Part shown: piece by piece, positions 1 to 7,479 of the stretch
Layout of the letters: every line of letters begins with the position of its first letter
Position numbering within the stretch: position 1 is the stretch's first letter
Source of the DNA: UMGS1766 sp963597355
Lineage (GTDB): Bacteria; Bacillota; Clostridia; Oscillospirales; Oscillospiraceae
DNA: 64,000 bases
Assembly: GCA_963597355.1 (NCBI GenBank)
Contig: CAVBPR010000018.1
Span: 62,001 to 126,000 of the forward strand
Direction: 5' to 3'
The notes under the pieces: generated by a model
Databases searched by the model: none
Seen by the model: only the letters and a program-made list of their open reading frames with translations
Told to the model about the DNA's origin: nothing
Translations under genes and position numbers: made by a program

Positions 1-901
1 TCAGCAGGTTGATGTGAAAATTGTGGATGAAAGCGATGTACTGACGGTGGAAAACCTGATGGATATGACCTTTACCGTCAATACCACCGATGAGGACGGC
101 AACGCAGCCACGGAAGAGCACAAGCTGAGGGAATTTGCCGAGGTGGAGTATGCCTCCGGCATGAGCTCCATCAGCCGGGAGAACAGCTCCCATGTGGTTA
201 CGGTGACCGCCACAACGGAGGACGGCTATAATACCACCCGGCTTTCGGAACAGGTGCAGAGCCAGCTGGAGAGCTACGCTTTGCCGGAGGGTTATACCAT
301 TTCCATGGGCGGCGAGGTAGAACAGGTGGCGGATATGCTGACCCAGATGATTCAGCTGCTGGCACTGGGACTGGTGCTGGTCTATCTGGTGATGGTGGCG
401 CAGTTTCAGAGCCTGCTCAGCCCCTTCATCATCCTGTTCACTATACCCCTGGCCTTTACCGGTGGCCTGCTGGGACTGGTGATTTCCGGCGATCAGCTGA
501 GCATGGTCAGCCTGCTTGGCTTCCTCGTGCTGATGGGAACGGTGGTTAATAACGGCATCGTTTTCGTGGACTATACCAACCAGCTTCGACTGGGAGGAAT
601 GGGGAAACGGGAAGCGTTGATTGCAACCGGAAAAACCCGACTCCGTCCGATTCTGATGACGGCGCTGACCACCATTCTGGCAATGGGAACTATGATGTTC
701 AGCCAGGACATCACCGCAAACATGAGCCGGGGCATGGCAGTCGTGGTGGCAGGCGGCCTTGCCTATGCCACCCTGATGACCCTGTTTGTTGTGCCGGTTA
801 TGTATGACCTGCTTTATCGCCGCAAACCAAAACAGGTGGATGTAGGAGAGGACTTGGACGACGCTCCGGACGATGCAGCAGAGTTTCTTGCCAACCGATA
901 A
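1..901 (+). CDS. RND-family efflux permease, C-terminal fragment
   Basis: The 5' part lies outside the window; the reading frame is open from the first full codon at position 2. The visible ~299 residues are the end of a hydrophobe/amphiphile (AcrB-like) RND transporter. They comprise a periplasmic-type soluble segment followed from about residue 115 by five or more hydrophobic segments, including the family-typical stretches around MVAQFQSLLSPF, GTVVNNGIVFVDY and RPILMTALTT. RND pumps use the proton gradient to export drugs or lipids. In monoderm Firmicutes they presumably act at the cytoplasmic membrane with a secreted adaptor. The acidic tail after the last membrane segment (GEDLDDAPDDAAEF) would face the cytoplasm. 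It converges on cinA. The family is clear; the substrate is not. Confidence 0.93.
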   Translation, partial: QQVDVKIVDESDVLTVENLMDMTFTVNTTDEDGNAATEEHKLREFAEVEYASGMSSISRENSSHVVTVTATTEDGYNTTRLSEQVQSQLESYALPEGYTISMGGEVEQVADMLTQMIQLLALGLVLVYLVMVAQFQSLLSPFIILFTIPLAFTGGLLGLVISGDQLSMVSLLGFLVLMGTVVNNGIVFVDYTNQLRLGGMGKREALIATGKTRLRPILMTALTTILAMGTMMFSQDITANMSRGMAVVVAGGLAYATLMTLFVVPVMYDLLYRRKPKQVDVGEDLDDAPDDAAEFLANR

Positions 902-920
902 AATCCCTTCATAAAACAGA

Positions 921-958
921 AAAGTCCGCCGCAGAGAAAAAACTCTGCGGCGGACTTT
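921..958. terminator. Bidirectional terminator between the RND gene and cinA
   Basis: A perfect 16-bp inverted repeat (921-936 with 943-958) has a six-A loop. It lies between two convergent genes. The minus strand continues into a T-rich stretch, so it would best terminate cinA transcripts; the T run on the plus strand is short. Confidence 0.8.
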
Positions 959-961
959 GGG

Positions 962-2230
962 TTAGATTTCAAATTTTTCTGCCTGCATTTCCAGGTGGTT
1001 CAGCCAGCGGCGAATCAGGTCAAAACCATGATGACAGGTCATGTTGCGGTTTCTGCCCCGCCCTCCGGTCAAATGCAGGGTGCGCACCCAGGTGTTTTGA
1101 CCGTCGGACAGACCGACGTAGATCAGCCCCTCCGGGTGACCGAGCTCGTCCCCGCCGGGACCTGCCACACCGGTGACGCTCAGCCCGAGGTCTGTGCCCA
1201 TGCGGGCGCGGACGCCCTCTGCCAGAGCGCGGCAGACCTGGGAGGATACGGCGGAATAAGTGTCCAGAAGTTCCTGGGACACCCCAACGGCATCGCGCTT
1301 CACTTCGTTGGTGTAGCAGACAATGCCGCCTTTGTAAACGGCGGATACACCGGGAATATCGGTGATGCGGCCGGCGATCATTCCCCCGGTGCAGCTTTCA
1401 GCGGTGGCGAGGGTGACACCCTGTTCCATGAGTTCGCCGCAGGCGGCGTGGGCCAGATCCTTTACGTCAACACCGTAAATCAGGTCGCCGAATTCCTTGC
1501 GCAGCTCCGCCTCTACTGGATCGATCAAGGCGCGGCAGGCGGATTCGGTGGCGGCTTTTGCGGTGATGCGAAGCTCCGTAGATCCTTCCTTGGCATAAGG
1601 GGCGAGGGTGGGGTTGTGCATGGCGTTCATGCGCTCCCGCAGTCGCGCCTCCATGGCGGATTCGCCGATGCCAAACAGACACAAGGTGCGGGAGAGAATG
1701 GTGCCCTCCCCCTCCTGCGCCAGATAGGGCAGCACCCGGTGGCGAAGCATGGCGCCGCATTCTCTCGGCGGTCCGGGCAGCATCAGAACCGTGATGCCGC
1801 CCTGCTTCCAGGCGCAGCCGGGGGCTGTGCCCCAGTCGTTGGTGAGGACGGTGCAGCCATCCGGAAGCATGGCTTGCTGAAGGTTGTTGTCTGTCATCTC
1901 CCGACCGGAGCGGGCGAAGTAGGCACGAATCCGCTGAGCGGATTCCGGGTGAAAGACCAGCTTGCGGCCGAAGGCCTCCGCCAGTACATTTTTGGTCAGG
2001 TCATCGCAGGTGGGGCCCAGCCCGCCGGTGGTGATAATCAGGTCTGCCCGACTGCGGGCGATTTCCACGGCGGAGCGCAGCCGCTGAGGGTTGTCACCTA
2101 CAACGGTGTGGTAATATACATTAATGCCAATGGTGGACAGCTCCCGGGAGATGTCCTGAGCGTCGGTGTTGGCAATGCTGCCCAGAAGCAGCTCGGTTCC
2201 GACGGCAATCAATTCTGCTGTATGACTCAT
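962..2230 (-). CDS. cinA: CinA: competence/damage-inducible protein, nicotinamide-nucleotide amidase
   Basis: About 422 residues. The N-terminal MoCF-like domain carries ELIAVGTELLLG and TTGGLGPTCDDLT. The C-terminal PncC-type amidase domain carries TLATAESCTGGMIAGRIT. CinA-family proteins hydrolyse NMN to nicotinate mononucleotide (NAD recycling), and in some Firmicutes are induced with competence. I chose the ATG at 2230 rather than an upstream start because only here does the family N-terminus (MSHTAELIAVGTE) begin, and it follows the stop of the upstream dipeptidase gene by one base. It is the last gene of a three-gene minus-strand unit (regulator, dipeptidase, cinA). Coupling of NAD salvage with a dipeptidase is probably just operon economy. 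Confidence 0.95.
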   Translation of the reverse strand: MSHTAELIAVGTELLLGSIANTDAQDISRELSTIGINVYYHTVVGDNPQRLRSAVEIARSRADLIITTGGLGPTCDDLTKNVLAEAFGRKLVFHPESAQRIRAYFARSGREMTDNNLQQAMLPDGCTVLTNDWGTAPGCAWKQGGITVLMLPGPPRECGAMLRHRVLPYLAQEGEGTILSRTLCLFGIGESAMEARLRERMNAMHNPTLAPYAKEGSTELRITAKAATESACRALIDPVEAELRKEFGDLIYGVDVKDLAHAACGELMEQGVTLATAESCTGGMIAGRITDIPGVSAVYKGGIVCYTNEVKRDAVGVSQELLDTYSAVSSQVCRALAEGVRARMGTDLGLSVTGVAGPGGDELGHPEGLIYVGLSDGQNTWVRTLHLTGGRGRNRNMTCHHGFDLIRRWLNHLEMQAEKFEI

Positions 2231-2231
2231 A

Positions 2232-3635
2232 TCAACCACAAAGCTCCGCAATGATGCTGGCATAGATTTTGCCGCACAGTAAAAGCTGACTCAGGCGGGC
2301 GCATTCATTTGCGCCGTGGAGATGGGAATCAAAGTCCCGATCTCCGGCACCGAAGGCAACGCCGCCGGGGATTTCGTGCACATAGGTTCCGCCGCCGATG
2401 GCAACGCAATAGCCGGGTTTTCCGCTGAAGTGCTCATAGCTTTTCAGAAGAGTGCGGATAAAGTCGGAGTCGGCATCCACCATGTGCACCTGACTCATTT
2501 GACCGCTGCAACTCCAGCCCAGCTTGGAGAAGGTAGCCTCAACAACGTCGGAGCAATTTTCCTTTGTGGCGCACAGAGGGGCGCGAACGTCGAACTGGGC
2601 GGAAAAAGCGGATTCATCGAGGTGCAGGAGGGAGAAAGCCAGCGTCAGAGAACCGCTGACCGCGTCTTCCTGAGCGATGCCCAAAGCGGAGCCGGCATTG
2701 TCGCCGAAGGGGAATAGCCAGTGCAGGTGACGCGCCGCATTCAATGCCGGTGTTTCCGTTAAAGGCAGGGCGCACAGTACACCGAGAAGAGCGGTGATGG
2801 CATTTTTGCCTTCATCCGGGGTGGAGGCATGGGCCTCTGCGCCCCGTGCAACCAGAATCAGTTTGTCTACCTCGTCGATCAGGTCGAAATGAACGCCGGT
2901 CTTGTGCTCTGCCAGAGCGCAGATTTCGGCGCATTCCTCCCGGTGCAGACCGGTCACCTCTGCATGGCATTCTCCCGGAGCGACGTTGGCGCGGATTCCA
3001 CCGTTTATCGCCAGCAGGCGGGGGGAAACGGTGGGGGCAGAAGAGAAAACGGCAGAAAATTCCGGTGCATAGCGGGCTTTCTCAATGTTGGTGACAGGGA
3101 AGTCCGAGTCGGGCGTTACCGCATTGGGGGCATAGGGATGGTGGGCGTAGTAGTGGGCGATGTCCCGGGAGCCGGTTTCTTCATCGGTGCCGAGAATCAG
3201 CTTTGCGTTCTTTTTCAAAGGCAGACCAAGCTCTTTGACGCACCGCATCGCCATCATAGCCGCCACGGCAGGGCCTTTGTCGTCGTCAACGCCGCGGCCG
3301 TAAATCAGGTTTCCGTTGCGCACCAGAGTAAAGGGATCTGTGTTCCAGCCCTTGCCAATGCCAACCACATCCAGATGCGCCAGGATGTGCAGTTGGTCCG
3401 GAAGGTCATTCAGATCTACCGTACCGACATAGCCGTCGTCGTCGCTGCAGGTCAATCCCCAGCTTTCCGCCAGCGACAAGGCCTTGCGGAGTGCTTCTGC
3501 CGGGCCGGGGCCGAAGGGAGCACCGGCGGCAGGAGAGCCGATGGTGGAATCCACGGCGATCAGGGGGGATAGAGCGGCGACAAATTCCTCCTCGCGGTTT
3601 TCAAACCAGGCATTGATTTGCGCATTGATGCTCAT
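2232..3635 (-). CDS. pepV: PepV-like (Sapep) metal-dependent dipeptidase, M20 family
   Basis: 467 residues, the usual size of PepV/Sapep dipeptidases. Metal-site motifs are visible: ILAHLDVVGIGKGW, YGRGVDDDKGP (bridging Asp) and LGTDEETGSRD (general base and ligand Glu pair), with a later His in GGTYVHEIPGG. The enzyme should cleave dipeptides, or N-terminal residues of short peptides, in the cytosol with two Mn or Zn ions. The start overlaps the end of the upstream regulator gene by 4 bases (ATGA type), indicating translational coupling. The stop lies one base before cinA. The coupling to a YheO/DauR-like regulator suggests expression responds to a small ligand such as an amino acid. Confidence 0.94.
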   Translation of the reverse strand: MSINAQINAWFENREEEFVAALSPLIAVDSTIGSPAAGAPFGPGPAEALRKALSLAESWGLTCSDDDGYVGTVDLNDLPDQLHILAHLDVVGIGKGWNTDPFTLVRNGNLIYGRGVDDDKGPAVAAMMAMRCVKELGLPLKKNAKLILGTDEETGSRDIAHYYAHHPYAPNAVTPDSDFPVTNIEKARYAPEFSAVFSSAPTVSPRLLAINGGIRANVAPGECHAEVTGLHREECAEICALAEHKTGVHFDLIDEVDKLILVARGAEAHASTPDEGKNAITALLGVLCALPLTETPALNAARHLHWLFPFGDNAGSALGIAQEDAVSGSLTLAFSLLHLDESAFSAQFDVRAPLCATKENCSDVVEATFSKLGWSCSGQMSQVHMVDADSDFIRTLLKSYEHFSGKPGYCVAIGGGTYVHEIPGGVAFGAGDRDFDSHLHGANECARLSQLLLCGKIYASIIAELCG

Positions 3636-4273
3636 GATTCAACTTCCTCTTTTCTTGCAGCATATTCATTCAGGTATTTGTAAACGGTATAGCGGCTTAC
3701 CCCCAGCCGCTGTGCGATATAGGGGACGCTCTTCCGAAAGGAAAAGGCGGACTTTTGCTCCAGCAGAGAAATAATCTTCATGCGGTCGGCTTTGGACAGG
3801 GCATTGGCAGGTTTGCCGACGGCGGCGAGACATTCGTCAAAAATTTCCCCCAGCCGATCGTCGCCACCCCGCCACATGGCGGATTGCAGATCCGAGTCGA
3901 CACTGATCAGGTCAACCAGAATCCGGTTGGCATAGACCAGAGAGGTAAAGTCATAGTTGATGCCAAGGGACAGGTTATAGCCATCTCCCATGAGGTGAAA
4001 GGTGGAGGATTTGATTTGCTGTCCGGAGGGGGTGGTGGCGTAGAGGTTGACAAAGTCGGTTTTCAATGCGTCGTCGTCCAGTTCACGACTGCTGCCGAGA
4101 ATGTCCAGCGTGGAACCGACCTCCCGGCCGGATACCTGTCCGTTATAGATAGAGAGAATCGGATGGGAGGGGAGATCCATGTCCTGCACCAGCGTTTCGC
4201 AGGAAGAACCGAAGGTTTCTGCGATGCCGCGGGCGGTTCGATCCAAAAACTCAAAGGCTTCGTCCCGTGTCAT
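3632..4273 (-). CDS. YheO/DauR-like PAS-HTH transcriptional regulator
   Basis: About 213 residues. The N-terminal two thirds match the YheO-like PAS domain (GSSCETLVQDM, LHLMGDG-like block, SLGINYDFT). The C-terminal region is a helix-turn-helix with the typical end SVPYIAQRLGVSRYTVYKYLNEY (about residues 183-205). The closest characterised relative by architecture is DauR, which senses amino-acid-related ligands and regulates D-arginine catabolism; that ligand cannot be assumed here. I chose the ATG at 4273 because a good AGAGGTG site precedes it; the longer frame to 4300 begins with TTG and lacks one. It is the first gene of the unit with the dipeptidase and cinA and probably controls it. 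Confidence 0.85.
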   Translation of the reverse strand: MTRDEAFEFLDRTARGIAETFGSSCETLVQDMDLPSHPILSIYNGQVSGREVGSTLDILGSSRELDDDALKTDFVNLYATTPSGQQIKSSTFHLMGDGYNLSLGINYDFTSLVYANRILVDLISVDSDLQSAMWRGGDDRLGEIFDECLAAVGKPANALSKADRMKIISLLEQKSAFSFRKSVPYIAQRLGVSRYTVYKYLNEYAARKEEVES

Positions 4274-4312
4274 AGGGCAGTGCACCTCTTTCCTTTTCAA
4301 TGAGATAGTTTC

Positions 4313-4340
4313 ATCATAGCAAAATGCAACGAAATGTCAA
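4313..4340 (-). promoter_or_regulatory. Promoter of the regulator-pepV-cinA unit
   Basis: On the minus strand, TTGACA (4340-4335) and TATGAT (4318-4313) are separated by 16 bases, ending about 40 bases before the regulator start. This is close to the sigma-A consensus. Confidence 0.75.
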
Positions 4341-4348
4341 GGTTGACA
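4335..4348. promoter_or_regulatory. Palindrome TGTCAA-GG-TTGACA, candidate operator
   Basis: A perfect 6-2-6 inverted repeat lies in the divergent region between the PAS-HTH regulator and the small plus-strand gene. Its left half is the -35 box of the regulator promoter. It may be an autoregulatory operator, or a by-product of a TTGACA-like box on each strand. Confidence 0.4.
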
Positions 4349-4361
4349 AAAACGAATCCCC

Positions 4362-4389
4362 TTGCACAAGGGCAGACAGCAGGTATAAA
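4362..4389 (+). promoter_or_regulatory. Promoter of the small gene at 4423
   Basis: TTGCAC (4362-4367) and TATAAA (4384-4389) are 16 bases apart, about 34 bases before the start codon. Confidence 0.55.
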
Positions 4390-4422
4390 ATAAGAAAAAA
4401 CAGATCAAGGAGGCAAATGAAT

Positions 4423-4710
4423 ATGCTTCGGGAGCATCACAGCTTTTTTTTGCCGAATCTTCTCAGCCTGACCAATGGAAACACCTATCTGGGCAGTTTT
4501 CTCGGTCTCCGGTTTCGGGTGAAGCCGGTGAATGAGGAGGATCGGCTGGAGTGCCTGGTTTGGTATGGCGAGTACTGTCTGGAGGAGAGCACGGTGGTAG
4601 ACGAAAGCTCCTTCCCTCTGTCAGAGGAGGGCAGGGAACAGGTGATTGACTGGCTGGAGGAACAGTATCAGAAAATGCCAAAAGAGGATTCTGATCCGTC
4701 GGAGTATTGA
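4423..4710 (+). CDS. Small conserved protein of unknown function
   Basis: 95 residues, soluble and acidic, beginning MLREHHSFFLPN and ending in an acidic tail (KEDSDPSEY). There is no signal peptide, membrane segment or recognisable catalytic motif. An AAGGAGG site at 4407-4413 lies 9 bases before the ATG at 4423 and only 3 before another ATG at 4417, so 4423 is the better start. The frame is also open upstream to 4324, but that part overlaps the promoter and is probably not translated. It is followed closely by the thiT promoter, whose -35 box overlaps its stop codon. I do not recognise the family. Confidence 0.7.
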   Translation: MLREHHSFFLPNLLSLTNGNTYLGSFLGLRFRVKPVNEEDRLECLVWYGEYCLEESTVVDESSFPLSEEGREQVIDWLEEQYQKMPKEDSDPSEY

Positions 4711-4734
4711 CATTCCTTCGGAATGGGTTATAAT
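4707..4734 (+). promoter_or_regulatory. thiT promoter
   Basis: TTGACA (4707-4712) and TATAAT (4729-4734), both consensus, are 16 bases apart. The -35 box overlaps the stop codon of the preceding gene. Transcription should start near 4741 and run through the TPP aptamer. Confidence 0.8.
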
Positions 4735-4767
4735 GTCATTCAGATCGCAAGACCAGACAACAGCATA

Positions 4768-4865
4768 GACAGGGGCGCTGGAGGCAACTCCGGCTGAGAT
4801 TGAGATGTAGTGCCATCTCAGGTCACCTTGAACCTGATCCGGGTAATGCCGGCGTAGGAAGTCAA
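4768..4865 (+). ncRNA. TPP riboswitch (THI box)
   Basis: The conserved THI-box blocks are present in order: GGGGCGCTGG (4772-4781), GGCTGAGAT (4792-4800), ACCTTGAACCTGATC (4825-4839) and GGGTAATGCCGGCGTAGGAAG (4841-4861). These form the pyrimidine-sensor and pyrophosphate-sensor arms. Thiamine pyrophosphate binding should favour the terminator that follows and switch off thiT. Confidence 0.96.
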
Positions 4866-4883
4866 ACACCATGAGAATTGTTT

Positions 4884-4922
4884 GTACCGCAATGCGCCGT
4901 TTTGGGCATTGCGGTACTTTTT
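4884..4922 (+). terminator. Riboswitch-controlled terminator in the thiT leader
   Basis: A perfect 12-bp stem (4884-4895 with 4906-4917) with a 10-base loop is followed at once by five T. It lies between the TPP aptamer and the thiT start and is the likely expression platform (transcription attenuation). Confidence 0.9.
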
Positions 4923-4946
4923 ATGTTCTATGGGAGAGATGTTTCA

Positions 4947-5498
4947 ATGAAACGAACCAAAACCCGCGCCCTGACCGAGGGCGCAATCATGGTGGCGCTG
5001 GCCACTGCCTTGAGCTATATCAAGCTGTTTGAACTGCCTCAGGGCGGCAGCGTTTGCATCGGTATGCTGCCGATTTTCCTCTACTGCATTCGCTGGGGCT
5101 GGAAGGACGGCTTTCTGGCCAGCTTTGCCTATGGTCTTCTGCAGCTGATTTTTGACGGCGCCTATGCCTGGGGCCCCTGGTCCATGCTGCTGGATTATCT
5201 GCTGGCCTTTGCTGTTTTAGGTGTGTGCGGCTTCTTCTGGAAAACAAAGGGCGGCGTTTTCATCGGCACCGTGGTGGGTTGCTGCTGCCGCTTTGTGATC
5301 CACTTCATCAGCGGCGTTACCATTTACAAAATTTATGAGCCTACGGAAGTGTTCAACCACGCCTACACCAACCCTTATCTGTATTCCCTGGTTTACAACG
5401 GCAGCTATGTGGCAATCGACATGGTGCTGTGCCTGGTGATTTTCGGGGTTTTGTATGTGCCGCTGAAAAAATACCTCACCGGGGAGGATCTGGCCTGA
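4947..5498 (+). CDS. thiT: ThiT, thiamine-binding S component of an ECF transporter
   Basis: 183 residues, very hydrophobic with about six membrane segments, matching ThiT. It has the basic start MKRTKTRALTEGAIMVALAT and the ligand-binding region around GLLQLIFDGAYAWGPWSMLLDY, which is rich in aromatic residues as in the known thiamine pocket. ThiT binds thiamine with high affinity and works with a shared ECF module (EcfA, EcfA', EcfT), which is not encoded near here; in particular, no ecf genes follow rplQ in this window. The start at 4947 follows a GGGAGAG site. Regulation by TPP is shown directly by the leader. Confidence 0.96.
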   Translation: MKRTKTRALTEGAIMVALATALSYIKLFELPQGGSVCIGMLPIFLYCIRWGWKDGFLASFAYGLLQLIFDGAYAWGPWSMLLDYLLAFAVLGVCGFFWKTKGGVFIGTVVGCCCRFVIHFISGVTIYKIYEPTEVFNHAYTNPYLYSLVYNGSYVAIDMVLCLVIFGVLYVPLKKYLTGEDLA

Positions 5499-5508
5499 TT
5501 TGCCCGGC

Positions 5509-5537
5509 TTGTCAAAGCCGAAAAAATTGGATATAAT
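5509..5537 (+). promoter_or_regulatory. Promoter of the HAD-GNAT gene
   Basis: TTGTCA (5509-5514) and TATAAT (5532-5537) have an ideal 17-base spacer. The predicted transcription start (~5544) falls inside the left arm of the thiT terminator, so the new transcript would not contain the full hairpin. Confidence 0.7.
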
Positions 5538-5539
5538 AT

Positions 5540-5570
5540 GCGGGCAGAGGAGAACTCTGCCCGCATTTTT
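5540..5570 (+). terminator. Terminator after thiT
   Basis: A 10-bp GC-rich stem (5540-5549 with 5555-5564), a GAGAA loop, then ATTTTT. It ends the thiT transcript just downstream of the next gene's promoter. Confidence 0.8.
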
Positions 5571-5630
5571 GCGTTATTCTGTTGTTTTCAGCGGTTTCGG
5601 TCGCTGTGAGTGGAAAGGGGAAGAAACCAA

Positions 5631-7013
5631 ATGGGTCGATTTGACGGAGTACTTCTGGCCAGCGATTACGACGGCACGCTTTGCGGCGAAAAGGTGCAGG
5701 AGCGGGACAAGGCGGCAATTCGCGCCTTCCAGCGGGAAGGCGGCACGTTTATGGTGGTTACCGGCCGCTGCTATTCCGATTTCGTACAGCAGTCGAAGGA
5801 ATTGCCCCTGACGCATCCCAGTTTGCTGTCCAATGGCGCCACGCTCTGCGACATGGATTCCGGCGAGATTCTGTTCAGCAACAACCTCAGCGAGCACGCC
5901 ACAGAGGATATGATCGAGCTGATGGCGGATTTCCCCAGCGTTGCGGTGGCGGTGTATCACAAGCACGAGAATTACCTGTTTCAGCCCAATGAATTGTCGG
6001 ATTACCACTCCGCTCTGGTGAAGTCGATTCCCGAGGAGCGGCCGTTGGAGGAAATTCCTACTCCATGGCTGAAGGCGATGTTTTTGGGACAGCGACCGGA
6101 GCTGGAACAGATTCGCGCCATTGTGCTGGAGCGATGGAGCGACCGGTATGAGTGCATTTTTTCCGCGGACTGTCTGCTGGAGCTGACGGCGAAGGGGATT
6201 CACAAGGGCAACGGCGTTTTGCGGACGGCGATGGCCCTTGGCATTGAGCCGAATCACATCTATTGCGTTGGTGACAACGAAAATGACCTTCCCATGCTGC
6301 GGATTGCGGCAACGGCATTTGCTCCCAGTTTTAGTGCGGTAGATCAGCTGCATTTGGACGGGCCGGTTATTGTGAATGACGTGGAACACGGATGCATTGA
6401 AAGCGTGGTAGCGTTTTTATGGAATAAATACGGTGAAGAAAATCCGTCCATTCGCAATGCAATTACAGGCGATGAGCCTCGAATGACGGAAATCTATCGC
6501 CATTATGTAGAGCATACAGCAGTTTCCTTCGAATGCGACCTGCCGCTTGGCATGCAGGGGAAGGTGGAATCGGTGCTACAGTCCGGCTACCCGTTTCTGG
6601 TAATCGAACAGAACGGGAAGGTGATGGGCTATGCCTATGCCGGGCAGTTTAAGGAGCGGCAGGCCTATGACTGGTCCTGCGAGCTGAGCATTTATCTGGA
6701 CAAGGATGCCCACCGTCAGGGGCTGGGCTGTCGGCTCTATGCCGCGATGGAACAGCGGCTGAAGGCAATGGGGATTCAAAATATGTACGCCTGCATTGCC
6801 TGCCCTGCAGAGGAGAATGACCCGTATCTGACCTGGGACAGCAAATACTTCCACGAACATATGGGGTTCCATACCGTTGGAACGTTTCGTAAGTGCGCCA
6901 ACAAGTTTGACCGTTGGTATGATATGATCTGGATGGAAAAGGTCATCGGTGATCATGAGGCCGATCAGAAACCCGTAGAAAAAGAAAAGCGTGCATTATT
7001 GCCTTGGGAATAA
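5631..7013 (+). CDS. Fusion of a Cof-type HAD phosphatase and a GNAT acetyltransferase
   Basis: 460 residues in two domains. Residues 1 to ~270 are a Cof/type IIB HAD hydrolase: nucleophile motif DYDGTL near residue 12 and motif IV GDNENDLPML near 214. Residues ~276-445 are a GNAT domain resembling phosphinothricin-type N-acetyltransferases, with the acetyl-CoA loop HRQGLGCRLYAAME near 361. The start at 5631 follows AAAGGGGAAG; a GTG at 5610 in the same frame lacks support. HAD IIB enzymes remove phosphate from sugar phosphates or nucleotides; the GNAT half should acetylate an amine. The partners may act on one substrate in sequence, but this is not shown. There is no stop or frameshift between the domains, so this is a true single frame. 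Confidence 0.9.
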   Translation: MGRFDGVLLASDYDGTLCGEKVQERDKAAIRAFQREGGTFMVVTGRCYSDFVQQSKELPLTHPSLLSNGATLCDMDSGEILFSNNLSEHATEDMIELMADFPSVAVAVYHKHENYLFQPNELSDYHSALVKSIPEERPLEEIPTPWLKAMFLGQRPELEQIRAIVLERWSDRYECIFSADCLLELTAKGIHKGNGVLRTAMALGIEPNHIYCVGDNENDLPMLRIAATAFAPSFSAVDQLHLDGPVIVNDVEHGCIESVVAFLWNKYGEENPSIRNAITGDEPRMTEIYRHYVEHTAVSFECDLPLGMQGKVESVLQSGYPFLVIEQNGKVMGYAYAGQFKERQAYDWSCELSIYLDKDAHRQGLGCRLYAAMEQRLKAMGIQNMYACIACPAEENDPYLTWDSKYFHEHMGFHTVGTFRKCANKFDRWYDMIWMEKVIGDHEADQKPVEKEKRALLPWE

Positions 7014-7023
7014 GAAAAAACAG

Positions 7024-7059
7024 TGCCGACAGAAGGAACATTCCTTCTGTCGGCATTTT
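7024..7059. terminator. Bidirectional terminator
   Basis: A perfect 15-bp inverted repeat (7024-7038 with 7041-7055), flanked by an A run on the left and TTTT on the right, between convergent genes. Confidence 0.9.
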
Positions 7060-7062
7060 GCA

Positions 7063-7479
7063 TTACAGTTCTGTTTCAAAGCGCCGCAGCGTTTCAAGAT
7101 CCAGGTCTTCTCCCAACTGGAATAGAAGCTGACACAGGGTCATGTCGTCGCTGTCCGGCTGCTGTGCAAGTCGCTTGGCTTTTTCCAGCAGGGCAGATTT
7201 TGCGGCAAAGAGGTTCGGATCTCCCTCCTCGACAGCGGCCCAGTTCCCGTCGTCGTGGCGGCCGCAGGGATGAGGGCAAACGGCGCAGTCCGGAACCAAC
7301 CGCGCTTTTTCTGCGTGAAGCCGCTGAACGGCAGATCCCCGTGCCGTCTCGGTTCCGGCCAGAAGGAGGATGCCGGAGCGGATCAGCGCCAGCGTCTGAC
7401 CCTCCGGCGATCCGCTGTCAATACAGCGGATCAGCCCCACCAGTGCGTCAATTAAGGCGCGTTCCTTTGGCTGGCTCAT
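7063..7479 (-). CDS. Small cysteine-containing protein coupled to the Fe-S protein
   Basis: 138 residues, soluble, predicted mostly helical. A central cluster CAVCPHPCGRHDDGN (about residues 64-78) gives three closely spaced Cys plus a His, suggesting metal or Fe-S binding. The start overlaps the end of the 4Fe-4S gene by 4 bases, so the two are translationally coupled. I do not recognise a named family. Its context (ferredoxin-like protein, divergent Crp/Fnr regulator) suggests a redox or nitrosative stress role. Confidence 0.75.
   Translation of the reverse strand: MSQPKERALIDALVGLIRCIDSGSPEGQTLALIRSGILLLAGTETARGSAVQRLHAEKARLVPDCAVCPHPCGRHDDGNWAAVEEGDPNLFAAKSALLEKAKRLAQQPDSDDMTLCQLLFQLGEDLDLETLRRFETEL

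Noticed and set aside
995..2254. 419-residue plus-strand open frame over cinA
   Set aside because: The cinA frame has both expected domains; the opposite frame does not.
5515..5527. CGGCTT-TGTC-AAGCCG-like repeat with A run as a plus-strand terminator
   Set aside because: The A run follows on the plus strand, so there is no U tract after the stem in the direction of thiT; it lies within the promoter spacer.
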